A stretch of 64,000 bases of DNA, taken from Hanstruepera neustonica (GTDB lineage Bacteria; Bacteroidota; Bacteroidia; Flavobacteriales; Flavobacteriaceae). The notes under the pieces are model-generated. The model saw only the letters and a program-made list of their open reading frames with translations. It was not told the DNA's origin and did no database searches. Below, in pieces: positions 44,726 to 52,615 of this stretch. Both the position numbers and the translations under genes were made by a program. The DNA is taken from positions 62,001 through 126,000 of the forward strand of contig NZ_POWF01000006.1 of assembly GCF_002895005.1 (NCBI RefSeq), in the 5' to 3' direction. The first letter of the stretch is position 1. Every line of letters starts with the position of its first letter.

Positions 44726-45763
44726 ATGAAGTCTTTATTAATTATTTCTGCGCTTACACTTGTAGGCTCTTGTGCCACCACACGATATAGTACCAAAATA
44801 GAAAACCTGAAAGAGGGCATTCATTTAAATGACAGTACGACCGTAATGACTTATGCCAAAACGATTACAGCTGAAGAATTAAAAGTCTTGTTATATGATT
44901 TCACCTCCGAAGATTTTAGAGGTCGTAAAGCTGGTACTGAAGGTCAAAAAAAAGCTTCCAATTTCTTAAAGAATTACTATAAGGAACAAAACATCCTATC
45001 GCCTATTAATGATTCTATATATTTTCAAAATATTCCAGCTGAAAACCTTCCTGAAGGAACTGGTTCATCTGAAAATGTTATAGCATATATAAAAGGTACT
45101 GAAAAACCTGATGAAGTAGTCATCATTTCTGCGCATTTAGACCATTTAGGTGTTGAAGATGGCAAGTTTTTCAATGGTGCCGATGATAATGGTTCTGGTA
45201 CCACTGCCTTGATGGAGATGGCTCAAGCATTCAAATTGGCCAGTGAGAATGGACATGCCCCAAAACGCAGTGTACTCTTTTTACATCTAACAGCTGAAGA
45301 AATTGGTCTTCAAGGATCCCAATATTATATGCAACATCCTATTTTTGATTTAGACAAAACAATTGCCAATTTAAATATTGATATGATTGGAAGAATAGAC
45401 AATAGGCACAAAGAAAATGGCGATTACTTGTACCTCATTGGCTCTGATAGAATTAGTAAGGAACTTCATTACATATCAGAAAAAATAAACGATCGTTATT
45501 TTAAAATGGAATTAGATTATACCTATAATGACGAAAATGATAGAAACCGTTATTACTACAGATCCGATCATTACAACTTCGCCTCCCAAGATATTCCTGT
45601 TATTTTTTATTTTAATGGAGAACATGACGATTATCATTTACCCACCGACACACCTGATAAAATTGAGTTTAAACTTTTAGAAAAACGCACACGCCTTATT
45701 TTTGCAACGGCTTGGCATTTGGCCAACAAAAAAGGCGATTTAATTCACAATGTTAATTTATAA
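44726..45763 (+). CDS. M28-family zinc peptidase lipoprotein
   Basis: 345 aa. Lipobox LVGSC with Cys16, so probably a membrane-anchored lipoprotein. The M28 di-zinc site is complete: SAHLDH (His137), GADDNGSG (Asp153), TAEEIG (Glu191 general base, Glu192), NIDMIGR (Asp219) and the C-terminal DDYHLPTDTPDKI histidine. These enzymes are aminopeptidases or cyclise glutaminyl N-termini. No protease-associated insert, unlike the next gene. About 110 bases separate it from its larger paralogue. Substrates are probably peptides in the envelope. Confidence 0.9.
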   Translation: MKSLLIISALTLVGSCATTRYSTKIENLKEGIHLNDSTTVMTYAKTITAEELKVLLYDFTSEDFRGRKAGTEGQKKASNFLKNYYKEQNILSPINDSIYFQNIPAENLPEGTGSSENVIAYIKGTEKPDEVVIISAHLDHLGVEDGKFFNGADDNGSGTTALMEMAQAFKLASENGHAPKRSVLFLHLTAEEIGLQGSQYYMQHPIFDLDKTIANLNIDMIGRIDNRHKENGDYLYLIGSDRISKELHYISEKINDRYFKMELDYTYNDENDRNRYYYRSDHYNFASQDIPVIFYFNGEHDDYHLPTDTPDKIEFKLLEKRTRLIFATAWHLANKKGDLIHNVNL

Positions 45764-45871
45764 AACAGGTTTTAAACTGTTGTTAAAGTTTGTTAAAAAG
45801 CATCCTGTAAACTCATGAAATACAGTGCTTTTTTGTAATATCGCATACAATTATTTCAACTCTTATTTCAA

Positions 45872-47428
45872 ATGAAAAAATCCCTATTAATTTTAGCCAC
45901 TTCCCTATTGATATTTAGCTGTGGTTCAACCCAAGAAAAATCAGCAACTCAAAGTAAAGTCCCAGCCAACCCTACTGATTATGCCAATAGCATCACTTCA
46001 GATGAGCTTAAAGACATGTTGTATATTTATGCGTCTGATGAGTTTGAAGGTCGTGAAACAGGTCAGCCTGGTCAAAAGAAAGCTGTTAACTATTTAAAGG
46101 ACCATTATATCGATATGGGAATTCCTTCAGCAAAATCTGATGGTGATTATTTTCAAAGCGTGCCATTAGAAATTATGGAAACACCAAAAGTAGACTTGAC
46201 TTTTGACAACAAACAATTCAAAGCCATTGATGACTTTGTTTCTGTTTCAACCGCTAAAGATGGAAACATATCTACCAATGAAATCGTTTATGCTGGCTAC
46301 GGTATTCATGATGATGCCTATTCGGATTATAAAGATTTAAACGTCAAAGGAAAAGTAGTTTTAATTAAGTCTGGCGAACCAAAATCAGCCGATGGAAATT
46401 ATTTGGTTACTGGAACAACTGAATCTTCAAAATGGTCTAATTTCAGACAAGAGTATGCTTCTAAACGTGATGTAGCCAAAGACCATGGTGCCGCTGCCGT
46501 GTTGTTTTACTATCCTGAGATATACTCGATGTTTGCAAATCGTTTTGGAAGATCAAGCGGACGTATGTCTTTAAAAGGTAATGCTGATGATATGTATTAT
46601 TTTTTAATTAACACCGAATTAGCTACAGCTATTTTGGAAGATATTGACACTAACAATAGTACAACTACCATTAATAAACCATTTAATCTTCAATATTTAA
46701 ATGCATCAAATGAATTTTATTCTGAAAATGTTGCCGCTTTTCTGAAAGGAACTGAAAAACCAAATGAAGTGATTGTTATATCGGCGCATTTAGATCATGA
46801 GGGTGTTAAAGACGGTGAGATTTATAATGGCGCTGATGACGACGGATCAGGAACCATAGCTATTTTAGAAATTGCAGAAGCCTTTAAAACAGCCGCAAAA
46901 AATGGACATGGCCCTAAGCGCTCTATATTATTCCTTCACGTAACTGGAGAGGAAAAAGGCCTTTTAGGTTCTAGATACTATACCGATATGGAGCCCATTA
47001 TTCCTTTAGAAAATACGGTTGCCGATTTGAATATTGATATGATTGGCCGAGTTGACCCAAAGCATGAAGAAGCTGGCGATGATAATTACTTGTATTTAAT
47101 TGGTAGTGATAAATTAAGTACCGAGTTGCATAATATTTCTGAAGACATCAATAAAAAGTATATCAATATGAATTTTGATTACACTTATAATGATGACAAT
47201 GACCCGAATCGTTTTTACTACCGTTCAGATCATTATAACTTTGCTAAAAATAATATCCCCGTTATTTTTTATTTTAATGGAACCCATGCCGATTACCATA
47301 AGCCAAGTGACACACCTGATAAAATTAGATATGATCTATTGGAAAATAGAACTCGTTTAATTTTTTACACGGCTTGGGAACTTGCCAATAGAGACAATAG
47401 AATTGTTGTAGATAAAGCAACAGAATAA
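45872..47428 (+). CDS. M28-family peptidase lipoprotein with PA domain
   Basis: 518 aa. Lipobox IFSC with Cys17. A protease-associated (PA) domain occupies about 130-270 (NEIVYAGYGIHDDAYSDY, GKVVLIKSGEP, AAVLFYYPE). The peptidase core (about 285-510) repeats the motifs of the preceding gene: SAHLDHEG, NGADDDGSG, TGEEKGLLG, NIDMIGRVD, FNGTHADYHKPSDTPDKI. The strong similarity of the cores shows a tandem duplication followed by gain or loss of the PA domain. Probably digests peptides at the cell surface or in the periplasm. Confidence 0.9.
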   Translation: MKKSLLILATSLLIFSCGSTQEKSATQSKVPANPTDYANSITSDELKDMLYIYASDEFEGRETGQPGQKKAVNYLKDHYIDMGIPSAKSDGDYFQSVPLEIMETPKVDLTFDNKQFKAIDDFVSVSTAKDGNISTNEIVYAGYGIHDDAYSDYKDLNVKGKVVLIKSGEPKSADGNYLVTGTTESSKWSNFRQEYASKRDVAKDHGAAAVLFYYPEIYSMFANRFGRSSGRMSLKGNADDMYYFLINTELATAILEDIDTNNSTTTINKPFNLQYLNASNEFYSENVAAFLKGTEKPNEVIVISAHLDHEGVKDGEIYNGADDDGSGTIAILEIAEAFKTAAKNGHGPKRSILFLHVTGEEKGLLGSRYYTDMEPIIPLENTVADLNIDMIGRVDPKHEEAGDDNYLYLIGSDKLSTELHNISEDINKKYINMNFDYTYNDDNDPNRFYYRSDHYNFAKNNIPVIFYFNGTHADYHKPSDTPDKIRYDLLENRTRLIFYTAWELANRDNRIVVDKATE

Positions 47429-47454
47429 TATAACGAAATCCCATAAACAAAAGA

Positions 47455-47482
47455 AGCCTTTCAGATAACTGAAAGGCTTTTG
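47455..47482. terminator. Bidirectional terminator between M28 gene and tRNA-His
   Basis: Perfect 10-bp stem AGCCTTTCAG (47455-47464) / CTGAAAGGCT (47469-47478) with T runs on the right and A-rich sequence on the left, so it can serve both the rightward peptidase gene and the leftward tRNA. Confidence 0.85.
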
Positions 47483-47487
47483 TTTTG

Positions 47488-47562
47488 GGTGGAAGATCGG
47501 TCTCGAACCGACGACCTCCTGAACCACAATCAGGCGCTCTAACCAACTGAGCTACAACCACC
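47488..47562 (-). tRNA. tRNA-His (anticodon GUG)
   Basis: Read leftward from 47562: GGTGG acceptor start, TAGCTCAGTTGGTTAGAGC D-arm, anticodon loop TTGTGGT (GTG) closed by CCTGA/TCAGG, GGTTCGAGACC T-arm, CCACC acceptor end. The extra 5' G of tRNA-His is present. Five acceptor pairs are perfect, while the inner two positions appear as U-U. CCA is not encoded. Confidence 0.93.
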
Positions 47563-47623
47563 ATTTTAAATTGGACTGCAAATGTAATTTATTTCCTTTT
47601 TTCTACAAAGTGTTTTTAAAATA

Positions 47624-48346
47624 TTATTTCAAATCAAACAAGCTATTGACGGCTGGGTAACGTTCTACCGTGTATCCTTCTCCGTGTTCTGCATTGATCA
47701 AACGTCCCATATCTCTGGCTCTATATTCTATGCTATCCGTAAAATTCTTGCTTGAAATAGGTGTTTCGGGTTCTTTGCTACTAGGATCATAAAATTGCGT
47801 TTTATAAGCCAAAACAGCCTCTACCTTTTTTTGTATAAATCCTGAAACATCAACAACTATATTAGGTTCTAAATTCTTCCATTGAATATAATGATAAACA
47901 GCATTTGGCCGCCATGGCTCTTGGAAACCGTCATAATCATCACATTTTGTATCAATTTTCAGTAAACCACTTAAAAAACATGCATCACTAACCAGTTTAC
48001 TTCCCTTTCCATGGTCAATATGTCTATCCTCAATCGCGTTACAAAGCACAACATCTGGTTTATACTTTCTAATCATTTTAATAAGTTCAATTTGATGCCA
48101 TTTATCATTGACAAAAAAACCATCTGCAAACTCCATATTATCCCTAACAGTCACTCCTAAAATTTTAGCAGCCTGTTCTGATTCAGCATCTCGTGTCTCT
48201 GCAGTACCTCGGGTTCCTAATTCGCCACGGGTTAAATCAATAATACCTACTTTTTTGCCGTTTGCGACTTCTTTTGCTATGGTAGCTCCGCAGCCCAACT
48301 CAACATCGTCTGGATGTGCACCAAATGCCAATATATCTAATTTCAT
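47624..48346 (-). CDS. bshB1: Bacillithiol biosynthesis deacetylase BshB1
   Basis: 240 aa LmbE/PIG-L-fold zinc hydrolase that removes acetyl from GlcNAc-malate in bacillithiol synthesis. Diagnostic features are AHPDDVELGCG (9-19, zinc His-Asp-Asp), DLTRGELGTRGTAETR (BshB1-type), and the second zinc motif DRHIDHGKGSKLV. Length and the N-terminus MKLDILAFGAHPDD are typical. The ATG overlaps the stop of the upstream TMEM175-like gene by 4 bases (ATGA), which in turn overlaps the trans-sulfuration gene. Cysteine metabolism and bacillithiol make a sensible functional pair within this operon. Cytoplasmic. Confidence 0.93.
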   Translation of the reverse strand: MKLDILAFGAHPDDVELGCGATIAKEVANGKKVGIIDLTRGELGTRGTAETRDAESEQAAKILGVTVRDNMEFADGFFVNDKWHQIELIKMIRKYKPDVVLCNAIEDRHIDHGKGSKLVSDACFLSGLLKIDTKCDDYDGFQEPWRPNAVYHYIQWKNLEPNIVVDVSGFIQKKVEAVLAYKTQFYDPSSKEPETPISSKNFTDSIEYRARDMGRLINAEHGEGYTVERYPAVNSLFDLK

Positions 48347-48933
48347 AATTTATTTGTTTTGTTTTTTAAGGCATGTTCTATTCGCATATCTGGAGCCAAC
48401 CAAATAATGGCGACCAAAATAAACATGATACCAGAAATCCAAATATTAAGGAAAGCTCCTAAAATTCCTATTACATACAAAATGGGTGATATTTTACCTT
48501 TTAGGTCTTTACCTAATGCCAATGCCAGTATGGAGTCTTTTCCATGACTTTTTATAATCAAACGTTGCAACAACCAATAAGCGATAGCTGCACCTAATAA
48601 TACGATACCATAGGTTGATACTGAAGCTATGGTAAAATGGTTTTCTCCCATCCAACCCGTTACAAATGGCACTAAAGACAACCAAAATAATAGATGCATA
48701 TTAGCCCATAATATTTTTCCATTAACATGCGTAACGGTTTGCATCATATGATGGTGATTATTCCAATAAATAGCTAAATAAATAAAGCTCAAAACATAAC
48801 TCAAAAACACGGGCAACAATGGTTCCAAATCCTTGAAATCTCCACCATGAGGTACTTTCATTTCTAAAACCATTATAGTGATTATAATAGCCAGAACACC
48901 ATCAGTAAATGCTTCTAATCGTCCTTTTGTCAT
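48343..48933 (-). CDS. TMEM175-family (DUF1211) potassium channel-like protein
   Basis: 196 aa, about six membrane helices. The N-terminal helix carries RLEAFTDGVLAIIITIMVLEM, the F-(S/T)-D signature of TMEM175 channels, which form tetrameric potassium-selective pores in bacteria. HHHMMQ and WANMHLLFWLSLVPF are also family-typical. It overlaps its neighbours by 4 bases on both sides, so it is translated from the same mRNA as the trans-sulfuration enzyme and BshB1. A functional reason for that grouping is not evident. Confidence 0.88.
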   Translation of the reverse strand: MTKGRLEAFTDGVLAIIITIMVLEMKVPHGGDFKDLEPLLPVFLSYVLSFIYLAIYWNNHHHMMQTVTHVNGKILWANMHLLFWLSLVPFVTGWMGENHFTIASVSTYGIVLLGAAIAYWLLQRLIIKSHGKDSILALALGKDLKGKISPILYVIGILGAFLNIWISGIMFILVAIIWLAPDMRIEHALKNKTNKL

Positions 48934-50111
48934 AATTTAAGCGATGAATTATTCGATTGTTGCTTAACACTAGAGATCGCTTGCTCTATGTCTGCAATTA
49001 AATCACGTTTCGACTCAATGCCAACCGAAAATCTCATTAATTGATCACTAATACCCAAATTATCACGCTCTTCTTGAGATAGTAAAGCATGTGAAGTAAG
49101 ATGTGGTGATAATATGGTGCTCTCAACACCAGCCAAACTTACGGATGGCTTAATCAGTTTTAATTGTTTCATGAAGGCACTGGCGTTTAATCCGTCAGCT
49201 AATTCAAATGACATCATACCACCAAACCCTTTCATTTGGCTTTTAGCCAAAGAATAATCTGGATGTGATTTTAACCCTGGATAGTTCACCTGCTTAATAT
49301 CAGGATGCTGCTCTAAATAGCACGCTAGTTTTTTGGCATTTCTATTTTGTGCTTTAACTCTTAAAGCCAAGGTTTTCATGCTGCGCTCTAACATCCAGAC
49401 AGTAAAATCACTTAAATTACCACCAAAGTTTTTAGCAACATGCCATATCTCCTGAATTAAGGGTTCGGACGCCATTAAGACTCCTGCCAATATATCACTG
49501 TGACCTCCCAAGTATTTCGTCGCCGAATGCATGACAATATCAATACCCATATCAATTGGATTTTGATTGATAGGGCTTGCAAATGTATTGTCGATACTTG
49601 ACAATATATTTTTGGATCTGGCCAGTTCAGCAACACCTTTTATATCAGTTATGGTCAATAATGGATTGGAAGGTGTTTCAATATGAATCAGTTTGGTATT
49701 GGATTGTATGGCATCCTCAAAATCAGACACATGATACCCATTGGTAAATGTGAACTCAATACCATACTTGGGAAATTCCTCCCGTATAAAATGACTGGCT
49801 CCACCATAAAGGGTATTTTGAACAACCAAATGATCACCAGCCTTTAAAAATGTTAAGAACATAGCACTCAAAGCTGCCATTCCCGAACCAAAAATCAGAG
49901 CCGATTCTGTGTGTTCTAGAGCAGCCATTTTCTTGGCTAAATTCTCCTGATTTGGTGTGTTGAAATTTCGTGGATAACGAATAACATCAACATCTTCAAA
50001 GGCATAAGATGTGGACAAATATATGGGAGAAATAGCACCTTTAAACTGTTCATCCTTAACCTCACCAGTATGAATACAGATCGTATTTAATCCCAACTTA
50101 TTTTTTGCCAT
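48930..50111 (-). CDS. Trans-sulfuration PLP enzyme (Cys/Met metabolism family)
   Basis: 393 aa, full-length for cystathionine gamma-synthase, cystathionine lyases and methionine gamma-lyase. The PLP lysine is Lys199 in HSATKYLGGHSD, with Asp174 (SIDNTFASP) for the pyridine nitrogen, GSGMAALS (75-82) at the phosphate, and YGGA (102-105) for substrate stacking. Sequence alone cannot separate synthase from lyase. First gene of a three-gene overlapping operon with the TMEM175-like channel and BshB1, so a role in cysteine supply for bacillithiol is attractive but unproven. Confidence 0.88.
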   Translation of the reverse strand: MAKNKLGLNTICIHTGEVKDEQFKGAISPIYLSTSYAFEDVDVIRYPRNFNTPNQENLAKKMAALEHTESALIFGSGMAALSAMFLTFLKAGDHLVVQNTLYGGASHFIREEFPKYGIEFTFTNGYHVSDFEDAIQSNTKLIHIETPSNPLLTITDIKGVAELARSKNILSSIDNTFASPINQNPIDMGIDIVMHSATKYLGGHSDILAGVLMASEPLIQEIWHVAKNFGGNLSDFTVWMLERSMKTLALRVKAQNRNAKKLACYLEQHPDIKQVNYPGLKSHPDYSLAKSQMKGFGGMMSFELADGLNASAFMKQLKLIKPSVSLAGVESTILSPHLTSHALLSQEERDNLGISDQLMRFSVGIESKRDLIADIEQAISSVKQQSNNSSLKL

Positions 50112-50153
50112 ATATCTCGATTATTAAAGTCCAACTAAATTACAAATTATGTT

Positions 50154-51557
50154 CTAGACTTTAACCATCTTCCAAGCACCTTTTTTAAACCAAATCATAC
50201 CAACTACAGCTATAAGAACTTCTGCTATGGTGATGGCCAAAAAAACACCCATAGGTCCAAAATCCAAATAAACGGCCATCAAATAGGCAAACGGCAATTG
50301 AAATAACCAAAAGCAGACAAAGTTTATGTAGGTCGGTGTTTTAGTATCACCAGCGCCATTAAAGGCATTGATAATAACCATACCATATCCATAAAAGATA
50401 TACCCAGCCGCCATAACTCGTAAGCACAAACTACCATATTCAACGACATCTGGTGTCGTATTGAACATGCTAATTATTTGTGGTGCGAAAATCAAATAAC
50501 CGATGGAAACCAATCCCATAAACCAGGCATTATACTTTCCTGTCTTCCAAACGGATTGTTCAGCTCGGTCAGGCTTTTGAGCTCCCAGATTCTGACCAAC
50601 TAAAGTTGCAGCTGCATTGCTCATGCCCCAAGCAGGCATCAATGTAAACATCATGACACGAATGGCAATAGTATAACCAGCCAAAACTTCACTACCAAAT
50701 TCACTCATTATTCGCATTAAGAACACCCAACTGGAGGTGCCTATTAAAAATTGCCCGATACCGCCCAGTGACACTTTTATAAGGTTTAACATGACCTCAA
50801 ATTGTAGCACCAAGTCCTTGATTCTAATCTTAATTTTGCTGTAGCCAAAAAATAAAATGCCCAACTGAAAAATAACAGCCGTTCCCCTTCCAATAGTTGT
50901 AGCAATAGCAGCGCCTTCAACCCCATAAGCAGGAATTGGCCCAAACCCAAAAATAAAAATAGGGTCCAAAATAATATTCAAACCGTTGGAAAGCACCAAG
51001 GTCCACATAGCGACAGAAGCATTTCCAGCACCTCTAAAAATAGCGTTGATCAAAAACAGCAGTATAATAGTTATGTTACCCCCTATAAGGACTTGCGTGT
51101 AACCATAGCCCTCGGCTATTAAATCGGGTTCGGCACCCATGAGTGATAACAATTCTTTTGGATAAATAATCCCTGCCACACTAACGAATGAAGCCACTAT
51201 CGTACCTAAAATTATAACCTGCACAGCTGCTTTTGAGGCACCTTTAATGTCCTTTTCTCCAACGCGTCTGGCGACCACAGCTGTCGCTGCCATACTCAAT
51301 CCGATGGCAATGGCATAAACAAGTGTGATCACAGATTCTGTTAACCCAATGGTAGCTACCGCATTCACACTTACTTGAGACACATACATAATGTCCACTA
51401 AAGCAAAAATGGATTCCATAAGCATTTCCAGTATCATGGGAATAGATAGCATGAATACCGCTCTACGGATACTACCAGAAGTAAATTCCTGTTCCTTACC
51501 TGAAACAGCAATTTTAAAGTATTTAAAAAATTGTTTTAAAGAAATTTTTTGTTGCAT
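50154..51557 (-). CDS. MATE-family multidrug/toxin efflux transporter
   Basis: 467 aa from ATG 51557 (MQQKISLKQFF); a 12-codon upstream extension is unlikely. Two six-helix halves with the MATE hallmarks: SGSIRRAVFMLSIPMILEMLMESIFALVDIMYV at the first helix, ATAVVARRVGEKD in loop 2-3, NAIFRGAGNASVAMW, and the second-half counterpart AAATLVGQNLGAQKPDRAEQ. An inner-membrane cation-drug antiporter. About 45 bases downstream of its stop the trans-sulfuration operon starts, so they might share a transcript. Substrate unknown. Confidence 0.92.
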   Translation of the reverse strand: MQQKISLKQFFKYFKIAVSGKEQEFTSGSIRRAVFMLSIPMILEMLMESIFALVDIMYVSQVSVNAVATIGLTESVITLVYAIAIGLSMAATAVVARRVGEKDIKGASKAAVQVIILGTIVASFVSVAGIIYPKELLSLMGAEPDLIAEGYGYTQVLIGGNITIILLFLINAIFRGAGNASVAMWTLVLSNGLNIILDPIFIFGFGPIPAYGVEGAAIATTIGRGTAVIFQLGILFFGYSKIKIRIKDLVLQFEVMLNLIKVSLGGIGQFLIGTSSWVFLMRIMSEFGSEVLAGYTIAIRVMMFTLMPAWGMSNAAATLVGQNLGAQKPDRAEQSVWKTGKYNAWFMGLVSIGYLIFAPQIISMFNTTPDVVEYGSLCLRVMAAGYIFYGYGMVIINAFNGAGDTKTPTYINFVCFWLFQLPFAYLMAVYLDFGPMGVFLAITIAEVLIAVVGMIWFKKGAWKMVKV

Positions 51558-51751
51558 TTTGAATTTGTTTAATATAATTAATATCCAAGTCACAAGATTG
51601 ACTTGAAAGTTATAGTCGTTTTGTTGACGACAGTATCCGAAAGGTTATATTAAACAATCATAGGCAAGGCAAATATGATAAATTAATGCCAAAATTCAAA
51701 GAATGTTTTGATGCTTTAATATTTTGAAAACCAATACATTATAATCATTGA

Positions 51752-51783
51752 TTTGATTTTCTGCTGATTTTTTCTTAATTTTG
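51752..51783 (+). promoter_or_regulatory. Promoter giving a nearly leaderless mRNA
   Basis: TTTG (51752-51755) and TAATTTTG (51776-51783), 20 bases apart, match the Bacteroidota consensus. The ATG of the next gene is at 51789, so the expected transcription start falls at or within a base or two of the start codon. Confidence 0.65.
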
Positions 51784-51788
51784 AGGTT

Positions 51789-52160
51789 ATGACTACAGCA
51801 GACAAACAAGAAAATACAGTTTTTTTAAAAGAATCTTTAAGCTATTTAGAAAATTTAGGTTACGACAACATTAAGGCTGATTTAGAAGGTTATGAAACAC
51901 CCAAATCCTATTTTAAAAAAGGGAGCGATGTTACCATAACACCTGATATTGTTGCCGAAAAAGCAGGTAGAAAACATTATTTTGAAATTAGCCTGAAATC
52001 CGAACAACCCATCCTCTTAAAATCAAAATGGCGTTTTTTGGATGTACTTACCAGAATGAAAGATCATAAATTCAGAATCATTACACGTCGTGGACACTAC
52101 AAATTTACCCAAGACATGTTAGATGATTTAAATCTGGATAAGAAGCCTATTAAATTATAA
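51789..52160 (+). CDS. Small protein with PD-(D/E)xK-like core, function unknown
   Basis: 123 aa. After a helical N-terminus (FLKESLSYLENLGYDNIKADLEGYE), the core reads VTITPDIVAEKAGRKHYFEISLKSE (48-72). Asp53, followed 16 residues later by E-I-S-L-K (Glu69, Lys73 region), resembles the PD-(D/E)xK nuclease fold, with a conserved basic C-terminus (RIITRRGHYKFTQDML). Similar short proteins occur in Flavobacteriia as hypotheticals. It stands alone between MATE and mscL and overlaps the end of convergent mscL by 6 bases. Whether it cuts nucleic acid or uses the fold only for binding is open. Confidence 0.7.
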   Translation: MTTADKQENTVFLKESLSYLENLGYDNIKADLEGYETPKSYFKKGSDVTITPDIVAEKAGRKHYFEISLKSEQPILLKSKWRFLDVLTRMKDHKFRIITRRGHYKFTQDMLDDLNLDKKPIKL

Positions 52161-52607
52161 TTTTTTAGATTGAGATTTTAATAATTGATTCTGCTCTTCC
52201 ATTAAATCGGAGAGTTTGGACAGTAATTCTATATCCTTTGGTGTCGCAACCGTATCATCTTTGGCATCATGTGATTTTGTGCGTAACCGATTCATAAATT
52301 TGACGACAATGAATACGGTAAAGCCTATGATCAAAAAATCAAGTAACGCCTCACCAAATGCACCATAGCCTATCGCTACCTCATCGGTAATGACTGAACC
52401 AGTATCATTTAAAACGGCATCTTTTAAGATAATACGTCGGTCTTGAAAATTGACACCATCAGTCATTAATGATAATGGTGGTAAAAAAACTTTCTTGACT
52501 AATACATCTATGACCTTATTGAATGAAGCTCCAATAATAATTCCGATGGCCATATCCATCATATTGCCTTTTACAGCAAATTCTTTAAACTCTTTGAAAA
52601 TTTTCAT
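52155..52607 (-). CDS. mscL: Large-conductance mechanosensitive channel MscL
   Basis: 150 aa. N-terminus KEFKEFAVKGNMMDMAIGIIIGASFNKVIDVLVKKVFLPPL is the canonical MscL first helix and pore helix. The periplasmic loop (MTDGVNFQDRRIILKDAV) is followed by the second membrane helix (FGEALLDFLIIGFTVFIVVKFMNRL) and a cytoplasmic helical bundle ending in EEQNQLL. Releases solutes on hypo-osmotic shock. Last in line after the ResB-CcsA gene on the same strand (8 bases), possibly co-transcribed. Confidence 0.95.
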   Translation of the reverse strand: MKIFKEFKEFAVKGNMMDMAIGIIIGASFNKVIDVLVKKVFLPPLSLMTDGVNFQDRRIILKDAVLNDTGSVITDEVAIGYGAFGEALLDFLIIGFTVFIVVKFMNRLRTKSHDAKDDTVATPKDIELLSKLSDLMEEQNQLLKSQSKKL

Positions 52608-52615
52608 GTGAAAAA

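Noticed and set aside
47488-47562. tRNA-His as a pseudo-tRNA because of two U-U positions in the acceptor stem
   Set aside because: All other stems, the GUG anticodon, the extra 5' G and a terminator are in place, and the five outer acceptor pairs are perfect.
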